Shown here: positions 1-8,262 of the stretch, in pieces
How positions within the stretch are numbered: the first letter of the stretch is position 1
Layout of the letters: every line of letters begins with the position of its first letter
Source: an uncultured bacterium
Lineage (GTDB): Bacteria; Margulisbacteria; Marinamargulisbacteria; SXXA01
Direction of reading: 5' to 3'
NCBI GenBank assembly: GCA_903864835.1
Contig: CAIPHK010000016.1
Location: forward strand, 1 to 40,633
Length of the DNA: 40,633 bases
Position numbers and translations under genes: made by a program
Notes under the pieces: generated by a model
Database searches by the model: none
What the model was told of the DNA's origin: nothing
What the model saw: only the letters and a program-made list of their open reading frames with translations

Positions 1-12
1 ATTTGCCGCCCA

Positions 13-46
13 AACCAACCCCCTGGGGATCCCCAGGGGGTTGGTT
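13..46. terminator. 34-bp perfect palindrome, possible terminator
   Basis: Bases 13-29 are the exact reverse complement of 30-46, giving a GC-rich 17-bp inverted repeat with no spacer. It lies just downstream of the minus-strand three-gene operon, so it could fold as a terminator hairpin. No clear U-tract follows on the minus strand, so a dispersed palindromic repeat is an equally good reading. Confidence 0.55.
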
Positions 47-54
47 GACCAGAT

Positions 55-711
55 TTAGTGATGGCTCAATAATGACCTATCGATTCTAACTTCCGACTGT
101 CCAATCTTTGGGGGCAGGTCAGGCCCCACATTATTGGCCGCAACTTTGAGAAACAATCGATAGCACCCAGGTCCGATTTCATTGCTCCCTGTATTTGGAG
201 TCACTTCCAACGCAAGGTGTAAAACCACCTTACATCCAGGCGCCGGATTCGGAATCTGTCCCAAATTACAATGCTTACCCATTTTTGGTGCGATATTAAG
301 ATAAACTTCCCGCGTGTAGTGCGCCCACAGGAAATTCATTGGAAGAAATGACGTCTCTGGACGAAATTCACCGTCTGGCCCGCGCTTTGATAACTCAGAC
401 AAATATACTTGGGCATCATTCGCCATTTGGGAACCCTCATTCTTTACAATAAACCGAAATTGGTAGCCATCACCGCCATTTCCAAAAGGCGTTTTTACGC
501 AGTCTGGGGGCTCCAACTTAATGAATATATTAAGCTTTGGCTTATCCCACCAAGAACGGAATTTTTCCTGAAAAAGTGCAGCAGCTACCGCTGACAATGT
601 TACTAAAACGCCAAACCAATCAGTTGATTTCGGACTGCAAAAAATGAATTTAAAAAATGCCATAATAGCAACACATAGATAATGGGAAAATAAAGTAAGT
701 AAACGGCCCAT
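55..711 (-). CDS. membrane-anchored protein of unknown function
   Basis: I do not recognise the family. The N-terminus has two hydrophobic stretches, roughly residues 1-25 and 32-48. A soluble part of about 165 residues follows, rich in alternating hydrophobic positions and probably mostly beta. The ATG at 711 was chosen because it overlaps the stop of the upstream small gene by one base (TGATG), implying translational coupling; an in-frame start 24 bases upstream would lengthen the protein to 226 residues. It is the last gene of the cysteine desulfurase operon. Two N-terminal helices plus a beta domain suggest a membrane-tethered sensor or binding protein, but nothing identifies a ligand. 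Confidence 0.6.
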   Translation of the reverse strand: MGRLLTLFSHYLCVAIMAFFKFIFCSPKSTDWFGVLVTLSAVAAALFQEKFRSWWDKPKLNIFIKLEPPDCVKTPFGNGGDGYQFRFIVKNEGSQMANDAQVYLSELSKRGPDGEFRPETSFLPMNFLWAHYTREVYLNIAPKMGKHCNLGQIPNPAPGCKVVLHLALEVTPNTGSNEIGPGCYRLFLKVAANNVGPDLPPKIGQSEVRIDRSLLSHH

Positions 712-1001
712 CAAAGACAAGAAAACAACTCCCAAGGCACCACCACCGGCGCCCCCCCAATCGGCAGCTCCCCTGTCTCCGGGATCAACCCACCCACCAA
801 CGCCCCCAAAATCCTATCAATTTCAGACTTCACCTCTGGGGAGGGCAAGCCCACAGTTGTCCACCGAACATCCAGCAACCGTCGCAACTCCGAATCAATC
901 TTCACGACCAATTCCACCTCAACACCCGAGATGGTGGCCACCCCCCGATGGGAATATTTAATCGGCTTCGTCGACCCTACAAACAACGTCAAAATCGTCA
1001 T
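711..1001 (-). CDS. small protein coupled to cysteine desulfurase, weakly IscU-like
   Basis: A 96-residue protein whose ATG overlaps the desulfurase stop as ATGA (998-1001) and whose stop overlaps the next start, so it sits in a translationally coupled trio. The central stretch (about residues 25-72), with VELVVKID then DVRWTTVG, has the strand and turn spacing of the IscU/NifU N-terminal scaffold, where similar strands precede a G-C-G turn. Here that turn reads G-L-P, and the only cysteine is next to the C-terminus, so the usual Fe-S ligands are absent. The IscU relationship is an inference from pattern and position; otherwise it is hypothetical. A longer upstream start would lie inside the desulfurase gene. 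Confidence 0.6.
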   Translation of the reverse strand: MTILTLFVGSTKPIKYSHRGVATISGVEVELVVKIDSELRRLLDVRWTTVGLPSPEVKSEIDRILGALVGGLIPETGELPIGGAPVVVPWELFSCL

Positions 1002-2125
1002 ACGCCACCTCGAATACGCAAAATAATCCCCCCTAACGCAGACTGCAACCGATCCATATCGTCGACCGTAGTCAACCGCCCCATACTGATCCGAAACGCC
1101 CCCGCAGTCACCCACGCCGGCTTCCCCAACGCCGCAATCACATGGGAGGGTTCCACCGACCCCGTCGAACACGCGGACCCCGTCGAAATAGAAATCCCCT
1201 GCAAATCCAATCCCCGAACAATAGCTTCCCCGGGAATGCCCTTCACACTGACGTTAATCGTATTAAATAGCCCATCCTCCGGACTATTTACCTCAACATC
1301 AACCACCGCACGAATCGACTCTAAAAATCTATTTTTTAAGGCCAAAAGACGGGCCCCCAAGGCCTCCCGTTCCGCTTCGGCCAGAACCACCGCGTCGGCA
1401 AATGCCACCGCCAACGGAACCGCCTCAGTCCCCGCCCGCAACGCATGTTCCTGCGGCCCCCCAAAAATAATAGGGGTCAGCCGATCGATGTCCCGAATCA
1501 GCAACGCCGCAATCCCTTTAGGTCCATACACTTTATGCCCAGAAATCGTCATTAAATCCGCACCCGAATCAAACGATAAAAACGGCAACTTCCCCAAAGC
1601 CTGAACAGCATCGGTATGCATCAACACGCCACTTTCCCTGGCAATAGTAGAAATATCCGCAATCGGTTGAATACTCCCGGTCTCATTATTCGCACTCATA
1701 ATCGTAATCAGCCGAGTATCCGGCCGAATCGCATCACGAACCGCATCCACCGACACGCTCCCATGAGAATTCACCGGGACTTCCGTAACCGTCACCCCAC
1801 GACGCCCCGCCGCCCGCAACGCATTACGCACACAGGAATGTTCAATCGTCGATGTAATCACATGTCCCCCATCCGGCACCGATTGAACCACCTGACTATT
1901 CGCTTCCGACCCCGACCCCACAAAAATCAACGCCCGACGGGGAATTCCCAACACCCCCGCAATGCGTTCCCTCGCGGTATCCAAGGCATTCCGCGCCTCC
2001 CGACCCTCCGCGTGAAGGCTCGACGGATTCCCCATTACATCCCAATATTTTCGCCATTTTTTTGCGATTTCAGGATGCAACGGCGTCGTCGCATTATGGT
2101 CCAAATACACTCGAGAAACGGCCAT
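998..2125 (-). CDS. cysteine desulfurase, NifS/IscS type (class V aminotransferase fold)
   Basis: PLP enzyme that takes sulfur from L-cysteine as a protein-bound persulfide for Fe-S cluster or thio-modification pathways. Visible hallmarks are YLDHNATTP near the N-terminus, SANNETGSIQPI, the PLP-lysine motif SGHKVYGPKG, and the active-site cysteine loop STGSACSTGSVEPSHV near the C-terminus. The long loop marks group I (IscS/NifS) rather than SufS. About 375 residues, normal length. I chose the ATG at 2125 because an AAGGG ribosome site lies 8 bases upstream; a TTG at 2146 would add seven residues. It is divergent from lexA across a short region with palindromes, and couples by ATGA overlap to the next gene. 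IscS and NifS cannot be separated here. Confidence 0.95.
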   Translation of the reverse strand: MAVSRVYLDHNATTPLHPEIAKKWRKYWDVMGNPSSLHAEGREARNALDTARERIAGVLGIPRRALIFVGSGSEANSQVVQSVPDGGHVITSTIEHSCVRNALRAAGRRGVTVTEVPVNSHGSVSVDAVRDAIRPDTRLITIMSANNETGSIQPIADISTIARESGVLMHTDAVQALGKLPFLSFDSGADLMTISGHKVYGPKGIAALLIRDIDRLTPIIFGGPQEHALRAGTEAVPLAVAFADAVVLAEAEREALGARLLALKNRFLESIRAVVDVEVNSPEDGLFNTINVSVKGIPGEAIVRGLDLQGISISTGSACSTGSVEPSHVIAALGKPAWVTAGAFRISMGRLTTVDDMDRLQSALGGIILRIRGGV

Positions 2126-2164
2126 TATTTTAACCCTTGATTCCAATATATATACAACGTATAG

Positions 2165-2195
2165 TAGTCGCCGACTATATACACACTGTGTATAT
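2165..2195. promoter_or_regulatory. two adjacent palindromes, probable LexA operators
   Basis: Two perfect odd-length palindromes share one base: TAGTCGCCGACTA (2165-2177) and ATATACACACTGTGTATAT (2177-2195). They lie 40 bases upstream of the lexA GTG and between lexA and the divergent desulfurase gene. LexA proteins normally repress their own operon, so these are the natural candidates for its site. Neither exactly matches the E. coli CTGT-N8-ACAG box, although the second contains ACA/TGT half-sites. Confidence 0.65.
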
Positions 2196-2235
2196 GCGGC
2201 AACCTAATAGTGTACCACGGAAAGGACGGTGTCTG

Positions 2236-2829
2236 GTGTTAACAGACAAACAACAACAGATCCTAGACTTCATTCAGCAGTTTAGACAAACCTACGGGCA
2301 ATTCCCCTCGTTACGACAAATCGGAACTCAATTTTCGGTCACCGTACGCGCCGTTCAACAACATATCGACGCACTTAAACGGAAAGGCGCCCTCACCGAG
2401 CATCAACCCAAAACCGCAACCTATCAATTGCCCAACGAATTCCAATATCGAATTCCGTTACTGGGAAGTATCGCTGCCGGAGCCCCACTTGAAGCCATTG
2501 AGCGCACCGATAGTTACGTCGAACTCGGACCGGAATATTTTGGACCCAATCGCCACCTATTCGCTCTCGAAGTCCACGGCGACAGCATGTCCGGCGACGG
2601 AATCCGGGAAGGAGATACCGCCATCATCCGCCGACACGGCAATATCCCCGACACCGAAACCATCGTGGCCGTACGGGTCGACGCGGACGAATTCACCTTA
2701 AAACGACTGGCCCTAGTGGATCAAATGATCGAACTTCGCCCCTCCAACCCCACTTACAAATCATGGCAAGTGGCCGTTGATCGGGTGGAAATCGTCGGAC
2801 AAATGATCGGCTTAGTAAGGAGACTATAA
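2236..2829 (+). CDS. lexA: LexA SOS repressor
   Basis: Transcriptional repressor of the SOS regulon that self-cleaves when stimulated by RecA filaments. The GTG at 2236 gives 197 residues, the normal LexA length, and has AAAGGA about 9 bases upstream; the longer frame from 2137 runs through the operator palindromes and is unlikely. The N-terminal winged helix spans about residues 1-60. The self-cleavage bond is Ala81-Gly82 (SIAAGAPL), the nucleophile is Ser117 in GDSMSGDGI, and the general base is Lys156. The stop overlaps the imuA start (TAATG). The recognition helix differs from that of E. coli LexA, in line with a non-E. coli operator. Heading a mutagenesis cassette, it could be a second, dedicated LexA of the genome. 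Confidence 0.95.
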   Translation: MLTDKQQQILDFIQQFRQTYGQFPSLRQIGTQFSVTVRAVQQHIDALKRKGALTEHQPKTATYQLPNEFQYRIPLLGSIAAGAPLEAIERTDSYVELGPEYFGPNRHLFALEVHGDSMSGDGIREGDTAIIRRHGNIPDTETIVAVRVDADEFTLKRLALVDQMIELRPSNPTYKSWQVAVDRVEIVGQMIGLVRRL

Positions 2830-3485
2830 TGACAAAAATGGTTCATAACGCTAATAACTGGATTTGGGACCAAGTCATGGCCCAATTCCCGATTCAATTC
2901 GCCACCCAACTCGAGACGGTGACCAGTCAATCCCAGATTCCCTCCGTGAACCCTCGGCTTACCCAATTCTTAGGCGGCGGGATTCCCAAAGGCGCCATCA
3001 CCGAAATGGGGATCCCCGTCGGATTTGCAGGACGCAGTGTCGTCGCCGACTTTGTCAGTCACGTCACTCAAACGGATTTATGTTTATGGGTAAATGGGCA
3101 TTCCGACATGCGCCTCTACCCGCCCGCGTGGATTTCCCGAGGGATAAACCCCATCAAATGGGTCGTCGCCAATTCCGATTCCCCCGTACGGCAACTCAAG
3201 GCATCGCTCATGCAACCTATTTTCCAACTGTTGGTATTGGATATGGAATCCCATCAGCTATCGGCCGAAGACATCGCCTTCATCAGTATACAGGCCAGGA
3301 TTCATCGGTATGCCGTCGTCGTTATTCGACCCTTTTTACTCTCCAATCGTCAGGGAAATAGCTGGGCCAAACTCCGATTAAACGTCACCCCGAATCACAA
3401 GCAACTCCACTTATCCGTGATCAAAGGCCTCAGTGAACGCCAACTGACGATCCCCAACCATGTTCCTAGCACTGTTAGCCGATGA
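2829..3485 (+). CDS. imuA: ImuA, RecA-like accessory protein of translesion synthesis
   Basis: A 218-residue RecA/SulA-like protein in the position expected for ImuA, between lexA and imuB. The segment PRLTQFLGGGIPKGAITEMG (about residues 42-61) matches the start of the RecA-like core of ImuA, which leads into a degraded Walker A region. Other core strands such as LCLWVNG and QLLVLDME follow. It is thought to assist ImuB and DnaE2 in error-prone bypass of DNA lesions. The start shares one base with the lexA stop, and the end overlaps imuB by 26 bases, so the four genes are almost certainly co-translated and under LexA control. Confidence 0.85.
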   Translation: MTKMVHNANNWIWDQVMAQFPIQFATQLETVTSQSQIPSVNPRLTQFLGGGIPKGAITEMGIPVGFAGRSVVADFVSHVTQTDLCLWVNGHSDMRLYPPAWISRGINPIKWVVANSDSPVRQLKASLMQPIFQLLVLDMESHQLSAEDIAFISIQARIHRYAVVVIRPFLLSNRQGNSWAKLRLNVTPNHKQLHLSVIKGLSERQLTIPNHVPSTVSR

Positions 3486-4857
3486 CCCCACCGAAATCCA
3501 AATCCAATGTATGGGGTCCCGGGTTATGCGCTGGGACTCCGCCGCAACATGGATCATCGATTTGGGGCCCTTTCTTCCCTACTGGAAAGCGGAGGCACAC
3601 ACCCAACGCCTACCGGTTTTGTCCCTCTGGAAACGGGTCATTGCACAGCAGCTATTTGGCTATACAAGGGAACAAATCCAAACTCCGCTGGCCCTAGAAC
3701 AGCTCCCCATTTGCGCCGTATGGGACCACTCCCCACTGCGCGCCGCCATGATTCTGTCTCACATGAAACACACCCACACCACGGGATGGATTATCCCGGG
3801 GAGCGTGAGAACCACCCAATTATGGAACAGCATTACCTGGGCGTCCTGGGAAACCACCATCGACCAGCTTATTCTCAATTGGGAAACCCCCCGCCCCAAA
3901 GGCTTTACGGCCCTCCAGGTTCGGCATCTTATGAAACGACTTCGCGCCACGTCTGAACGACTTGCGCTCCAGCCCTCTCAACTGAATACACTCCCCATCG
4001 CCGGCATCCAACGTCGGTATGGCCCATGGATTGCTCGACTATGCGGCTGGCTCGATACCGCCAATGCCATCACAGATATTACGTATTTCCCGTGGAAATC
4101 ATGGCAACGAGCCGCCCCCATCCAAACATCCCGACACCTCGATAATCCGACCCGGAAATGGGCCGAATGCACCCCAGAACTCATCGAAGATCTCGATTCC
4201 ATTGCATGTAAAACACCCCAAAAAACCACGGAACTGTCATGGATCATTCAATTCGAAACCCACGAAACCGTCACGCTTCCGATTCGATTCAGAACCCCTC
4301 ACTTTCTTCGAAACGAACTCGGGCATCATCGCACCACATTCATTCAACTGACGGGCGCATTCTCCGTATTTGCCGCGACATTAACGCGGTGCCCCTTCAT
4401 CACGGGATGGACCTTTGTACTCAAAGGAACCCTCACGATGGGGATTGATCGCCTCACGTTATTCGAATTTAGCCTCGATGCAGAACACGAACGCCAATTG
4501 GCGGCCTTGGCCAACCAAGTCCTGACCCCCATCACCCGCTATCAATGGGAGCCTCATTGGACCCCCGAATTAGGATTCAAGGACGCCCAAATTGAGCCAA
4601 ACAAAGAGCGCCTGCATTTAGCCAAGGTGTTGCCCTATGCGGGACCCAAGCGACCGTTATTCACCCTCACCCGTCCCTACGGAATATCTCTCCCCAAGTG
4701 TGCCCCGCAAATAGAAGCAACGATGAATCCGTGGTGGCAGGGTGGGAACCCAACCGCCGCCGAAACCCGGTATCACCGATATCAAGATTCTCAAAAACGA
4801 TGGTTGTGGGTGGCACGAACCGGAAATAAAACGGAAGCGCGGGGGATATATGGTTGA
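3460..4857 (+). CDS. imuB: ImuB, inactive Y-family polymerase homologue
   Basis: ImuB bridges the beta clamp and DnaE2 in the mutasome and lacks polymerase activity. This 465-residue protein has the normal length, begins with a hydrophobic strand lacking the first catalytic aspartate of active Y-family enzymes, and ends in YHRYQDSQKRWLWVART, like the conserved ImuB tail. Overall identity to well-known ImuBs appears low, so assignment rests heavily on position between imuA and dnaE2. The start overlaps imuA by 26 bases and the end overlaps dnaE2 by 8. I could not firmly identify a clamp-binding motif. Confidence 0.85.
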   Translation: MFLALLADDPTEIQIQCMGSRVMRWDSAATWIIDLGPFLPYWKAEAHTQRLPVLSLWKRVIAQQLFGYTREQIQTPLALEQLPICAVWDHSPLRAAMILSHMKHTHTTGWIIPGSVRTTQLWNSITWASWETTIDQLILNWETPRPKGFTALQVRHLMKRLRATSERLALQPSQLNTLPIAGIQRRYGPWIARLCGWLDTANAITDITYFPWKSWQRAAPIQTSRHLDNPTRKWAECTPELIEDLDSIACKTPQKTTELSWIIQFETHETVTLPIRFRTPHFLRNELGHHRTTFIQLTGAFSVFAATLTRCPFITGWTFVLKGTLTMGIDRLTLFEFSLDAEHERQLAALANQVLTPITRYQWEPHWTPELGFKDAQIEPNKERLHLAKVLPYAGPKRPLFTLTRPYGISLPKCAPQIEATMNPWWQGGNPTAAETRYHRYQDSQKRWLWVARTGNKTEARGIYG

Positions 4858-7800
4858 GGAAGAGGGGGTGACTAATCTCAGTTTCCACGAATGGATCACT
4901 CACTCCAATTTTTCATTTTTAAACGGCGCCTCTTCCCCCGACGCGTTAATCACCCGTGCCTCCAAACTGGGCTACCAAAGCATCGCCCTCACCGACCTCG
5001 ACGGCGTATACGGATTGGCACGGGCCTACCGTGCCGTCGCCACTCTTAAAAAACAGGGGCTTCCGACCCCGAAACTTCACTATGGCGCGGAACTCCATCT
5101 TGGACCGGATCACGATTTGCCGATGATGATCCGGAATACCCTGGTATTAATCGCCCAAACCCATCGGGGATATCGGCACCTATGCCAACTCCTCACCACC
5201 GCCCATCGCCGGGGGAAAACAACCGCGTACCTCACGCCCGATGATCTCAGCACACTCCCGGTCGACGATATTGTCGCCATTCTCCCGATGCGGGGACTCC
5301 TTCACCAGGGACGATTGTCAGATTGGGCCCCCCAAATCGAGCAGCTCCACGCTCAATTTAATGACCGATTTTACATGGCCGTCACCCGAACCCGACACCC
5401 CAGTGAAGACCACGGCATCCCCCTCACGATCGAGACTGCCGACCGGCTAGGAATCCCCCTACTCATCAGCCAAGACGCATTTTTTCATCACCCCCAACAA
5501 AAACGAGTCGCAGATGTCCTCACCGCCATTCGATTAAACCGGACCCTCGACGAGGCCGTCCCCCATTTATGGCCCAACTCCCAACGGGCGCTGGCACCGA
5601 TCCCCCACATCCTCAAACGATATGGATCCCTCCCATTTCTCCCGCAGGCCCTCAAAAATTCCGACACACTCGCCCAATCGATCCATTTTGATTTGTCAGA
5701 ACTTCGGTATCGGTATCCCCAAGAATGGGTCCCCAACAATCACACGTCCATGTCCTATCTCACCGAACTCATCTGGGAAAAAGCCCATCATCACTACGGA
5801 GACACCCTCCCCGCCACAGTCATCACATCTATCAAGCACGAACTGGACCTCGTTCAACAACTTGATTTCCCCGATTATTTCCTCACCGTGTTCGACATCG
5901 TCCAATGGGCCCGATCTCACTCTATTCTCTGCCAAGGACGGGGGTCTGCCGCCAATAGCGCCCTCTGTTTCATCTTAGGAATCACGGCACTCGACCCCAC
6001 TAAATTCGAGTTATTATTCGAACGATTTATGAGCCTCGAACGGGGAGATCCACCGGACATCGATGTGGATTTTGAACATGAGCGCCGAGAAGAAGTTATC
6101 CAATATATCTACGCAAGGTACGGCCGCCACCGCGCCGCGATGGTCTGCAACGTCATTTCCTTCAAATCCCGAGGCGCGATTCGAACCGTGGGCCAAGCCT
6201 TTGGGGTCCCAACGCCACTCCTTGATGCCGCCGCCACCGTCCTCAGCAGCCGATTTTCTGATCGCAAGACCCCAACGGAAGTCCTCACCCAAGTGAAAGG
6301 GGACTTTCCCTCAGCGCTCCCCGATCACATCTGGCAATTATGGGGAGAACTCTCCGACGCGATTAGGGGAATGCCTCGCCATCTCGGTATTCATTCGGGT
6401 GGATTTGTTATTTCGCAGCATCCTATCACCGCGTTAAGCCCCATCGAACCCGCCACGATGGACCATCGCACCGTCATTCAATGGAGCAAAGACGATATCG
6501 GGGCGCTTGGCTTTTTTAAAATCGATATCCTGGCACTCGGCGGCCTCACACTTATCCAAAAATGCCTCGCCTCCATAAAATCCAAAGAGAATATCGCCCT
6601 CACCATGGCCACCATTCCCGGCGACGACACGGCCACGTTCGACATGATTTGCGCCGCCGATACGATTGGCACCTTTCAAATCGAATCCCGGGCTCAAATG
6701 GCGTTCTTACCCCGTCACCAACCGCGAACTTTTTATGATCTCGTTGTCCAAGTGGCCATTATTCGACCGGGCCCCATCCAAGGCGGGATGATCCACCCGT
6801 ATCTCCGACGGCGACGGGGAGACGAACCGGTCACATTCCCCGACCCCCGATTGGTCCCCATTCTTAGTCGGACCTATGGCGTCCCCATTTTCCAGGAACA
6901 AGTCATGCGCGTGGCCATCGCCGTTGGGGGGTTCAGTCCCGGCGAAGCCGACGAACTCCGAAAAAACATCGGTGCATTCACGATCAACCTAGATCAAAAC
7001 CACTGGATCAAGCGCCTTCGAAGTGGCATGGAGAAAAACGGCATTGCCAATGAATTTATCGACACGATTCTGGGTCACATTCATGGGTTTGCCAGTTATG
7101 GATTTCCCGAAAGTCACGCGGCATCCTTCGCACTCCTGGCCTACGTCACCGCCTACCTCAAATGCCATTATCCGGCCCATTTTTTTATGGCAATCCTCAA
7201 CAGTCTCCCGATGGGTTTTTATCCCGCCGATATTCTCGTCAAAACCGCCCAACGCTGTGGGATCAAAGTCCTTCCAATTTGCATCACCCAGTCCACATGG
7301 GATCATCACCTCGAATGGGTTGAGGGCCACTGGGCCATCCGACTGGGATTCCGCCTCATCCAGGGCATCCGAAAGTCCGCCGCGCACCGAATCGAAAGCG
7401 ATCCGCTTCGACACCTCAGCGCAACCGCCACCGACCCGATCCAAAGACTCACCCAAATTCTCTCTAGAACCCGTCTTAACAAACTCGATCTCTCCGCACT
7501 GGCGGCCGCCAACGCATTCCATTCCATCGGAATTTCCCGTCGCGACGCCTTATGGCTCGCCGAAGCATCGCCGATCCGGGAAATATTGGACGACCTAGGG
7601 CCCGCCCCAACACTCGGCACCGAAGATCCGATGACCTCCGTTCAACTCGATTACAGCGCCACCGGAACCTCTCTCGGACTCCATCCCGCCGCACTACTAC
7701 GCCGATACGCCTGGCCATTCCGTTTTCCCGTGGAATGGCTCACCTTTTCCGACACCCTTCGCAGCCGCGCCTTAAAACCCTGCAAAATCATCGTCTTTGG

Positions 7801-8101
7801 AATGATCACCGTCCGCCAATCGCCCCCGACTGCGAAGGGGGTAGTATTCATCACGTTGTGGGACGAAACCGGGCATTACGATTTGATCATCCGTCCCGAG
7901 ATTTACCAACGCTACCGAAAGCTCATCGATCGCCAGTCGTTTTTATGCGTGAGAGGCATCCTTCAATATAAAGAAAACGCCATCTCCGTCCGCGTCGATT
8001 CGGTGGTGGACGCCAATGAAAAATGGACGCCATCGGTTAAGTTCCCGGATCAACCACCGAGCAGCAGTGGGTTTGATGAGCGGGTGAGGAATTATGTGTA
8101 A
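4850..8101 (+). CDS. dnaE2: DnaE2 (ImuC) error-prone DNA polymerase III alpha subunit
   Basis: C-family polymerase that copies damaged templates with ImuA and ImuB, causing SOS mutagenesis. From the ATG at 4850 it has 1083 residues, typical of DnaE2 and shorter than replicative DnaE1. The N-terminal PHP domain begins HSNFSFLNGASSPDALI. The palm contains GRGSAANSALCF, the catalytic pair Asp403/Asp405 in PPDIDVDFEHER, and a third aspartate at 559 in FKIDILALGGL. FQEQVMRVA with a helix-hairpin region follows, and an OB fold lies at the C-terminus. A GTG at 4868, behind a purine-rich GAGGAAGAGG, is an alternative start. It is the last gene of the lexA cassette. Confidence 0.95.
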   Translation: MVEEEGVTNLSFHEWITHSNFSFLNGASSPDALITRASKLGYQSIALTDLDGVYGLARAYRAVATLKKQGLPTPKLHYGAELHLGPDHDLPMMIRNTLVLIAQTHRGYRHLCQLLTTAHRRGKTTAYLTPDDLSTLPVDDIVAILPMRGLLHQGRLSDWAPQIEQLHAQFNDRFYMAVTRTRHPSEDHGIPLTIETADRLGIPLLISQDAFFHHPQQKRVADVLTAIRLNRTLDEAVPHLWPNSQRALAPIPHILKRYGSLPFLPQALKNSDTLAQSIHFDLSELRYRYPQEWVPNNHTSMSYLTELIWEKAHHHYGDTLPATVITSIKHELDLVQQLDFPDYFLTVFDIVQWARSHSILCQGRGSAANSALCFILGITALDPTKFELLFERFMSLERGDPPDIDVDFEHERREEVIQYIYARYGRHRAAMVCNVISFKSRGAIRTVGQAFGVPTPLLDAAATVLSSRFSDRKTPTEVLTQVKGDFPSALPDHIWQLWGELSDAIRGMPRHLGIHSGGFVISQHPITALSPIEPATMDHRTVIQWSKDDIGALGFFKIDILALGGLTLIQKCLASIKSKENIALTMATIPGDDTATFDMICAADTIGTFQIESRAQMAFLPRHQPRTFYDLVVQVAIIRPGPIQGGMIHPYLRRRRGDEPVTFPDPRLVPILSRTYGVPIFQEQVMRVAIAVGGFSPGEADELRKNIGAFTINLDQNHWIKRLRSGMEKNGIANEFIDTILGHIHGFASYGFPESHAASFALLAYVTAYLKCHYPAHFFMAILNSLPMGFYPADILVKTAQRCGIKVLPICITQSTWDHHLEWVEGHWAIRLGFRLIQGIRKSAAHRIESDPLRHLSATATDPIQRLTQILSRTRLNKLDLSALAAANAFHSIGISRRDALWLAEASPIREILDDLGPAPTLGTEDPMTSVQLDYSATGTSLGLHPAALLRRYAWPFRFPVEWLTFSDTLRSRALKPCKIIVFGMITVRQSPPTAKGVVFITLWDETGHYDLIIRPEIYQRYRKLIDRQSFLCVRGILQYKENAISVRVDSVVDANEKWTPSVKFPDQPPSSSGFDERVRNYV

Positions 8102-8115
8102 CTCACCCTCTTCCC

Positions 8116-8177
8116 CAAATTCCCCGTCCGGGAAATTTGAGGGTCTCCCTCTCTACGCACAAGCGCATAGAGGGAGA
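8116..8177. other. two hairpins downstream of dnaE2
   Basis: The first (8116-8139) pairs CAAATTCCC with GGGAAATTTG with one bulged base. The second (8144-8158 with 8163-8177) pairs 13 of 15 positions around an ACAA loop. They separate the plus-strand lexA cassette from the minus-strand ATPase gene, so they may end transcription from either side, although no good T-run follows. Confidence 0.45.
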
Positions 8178-8262
8178 AAAATACAAAATTGCGGTAACTT
8201 GGGATAAGCCCAGTTCGGTTCGTAGACAACTATGTTCTTTATCAAATCGATTATTAAAATAA

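Noticed and set aside
948-1604. Plus-strand open frames opposite the desulfurase gene, including 1616-2140
   Set aside because: Arg/His/Pro/Asn-rich translations typical of the reverse strand of a real gene; the minus-strand desulfurase explains the region.
2137-2235. An N-terminal extension of LexA by 33 residues
   Set aside because: It runs through the operator palindromes, and the GTG at 2236 has a good ribosome site and gives a normal LexA length.
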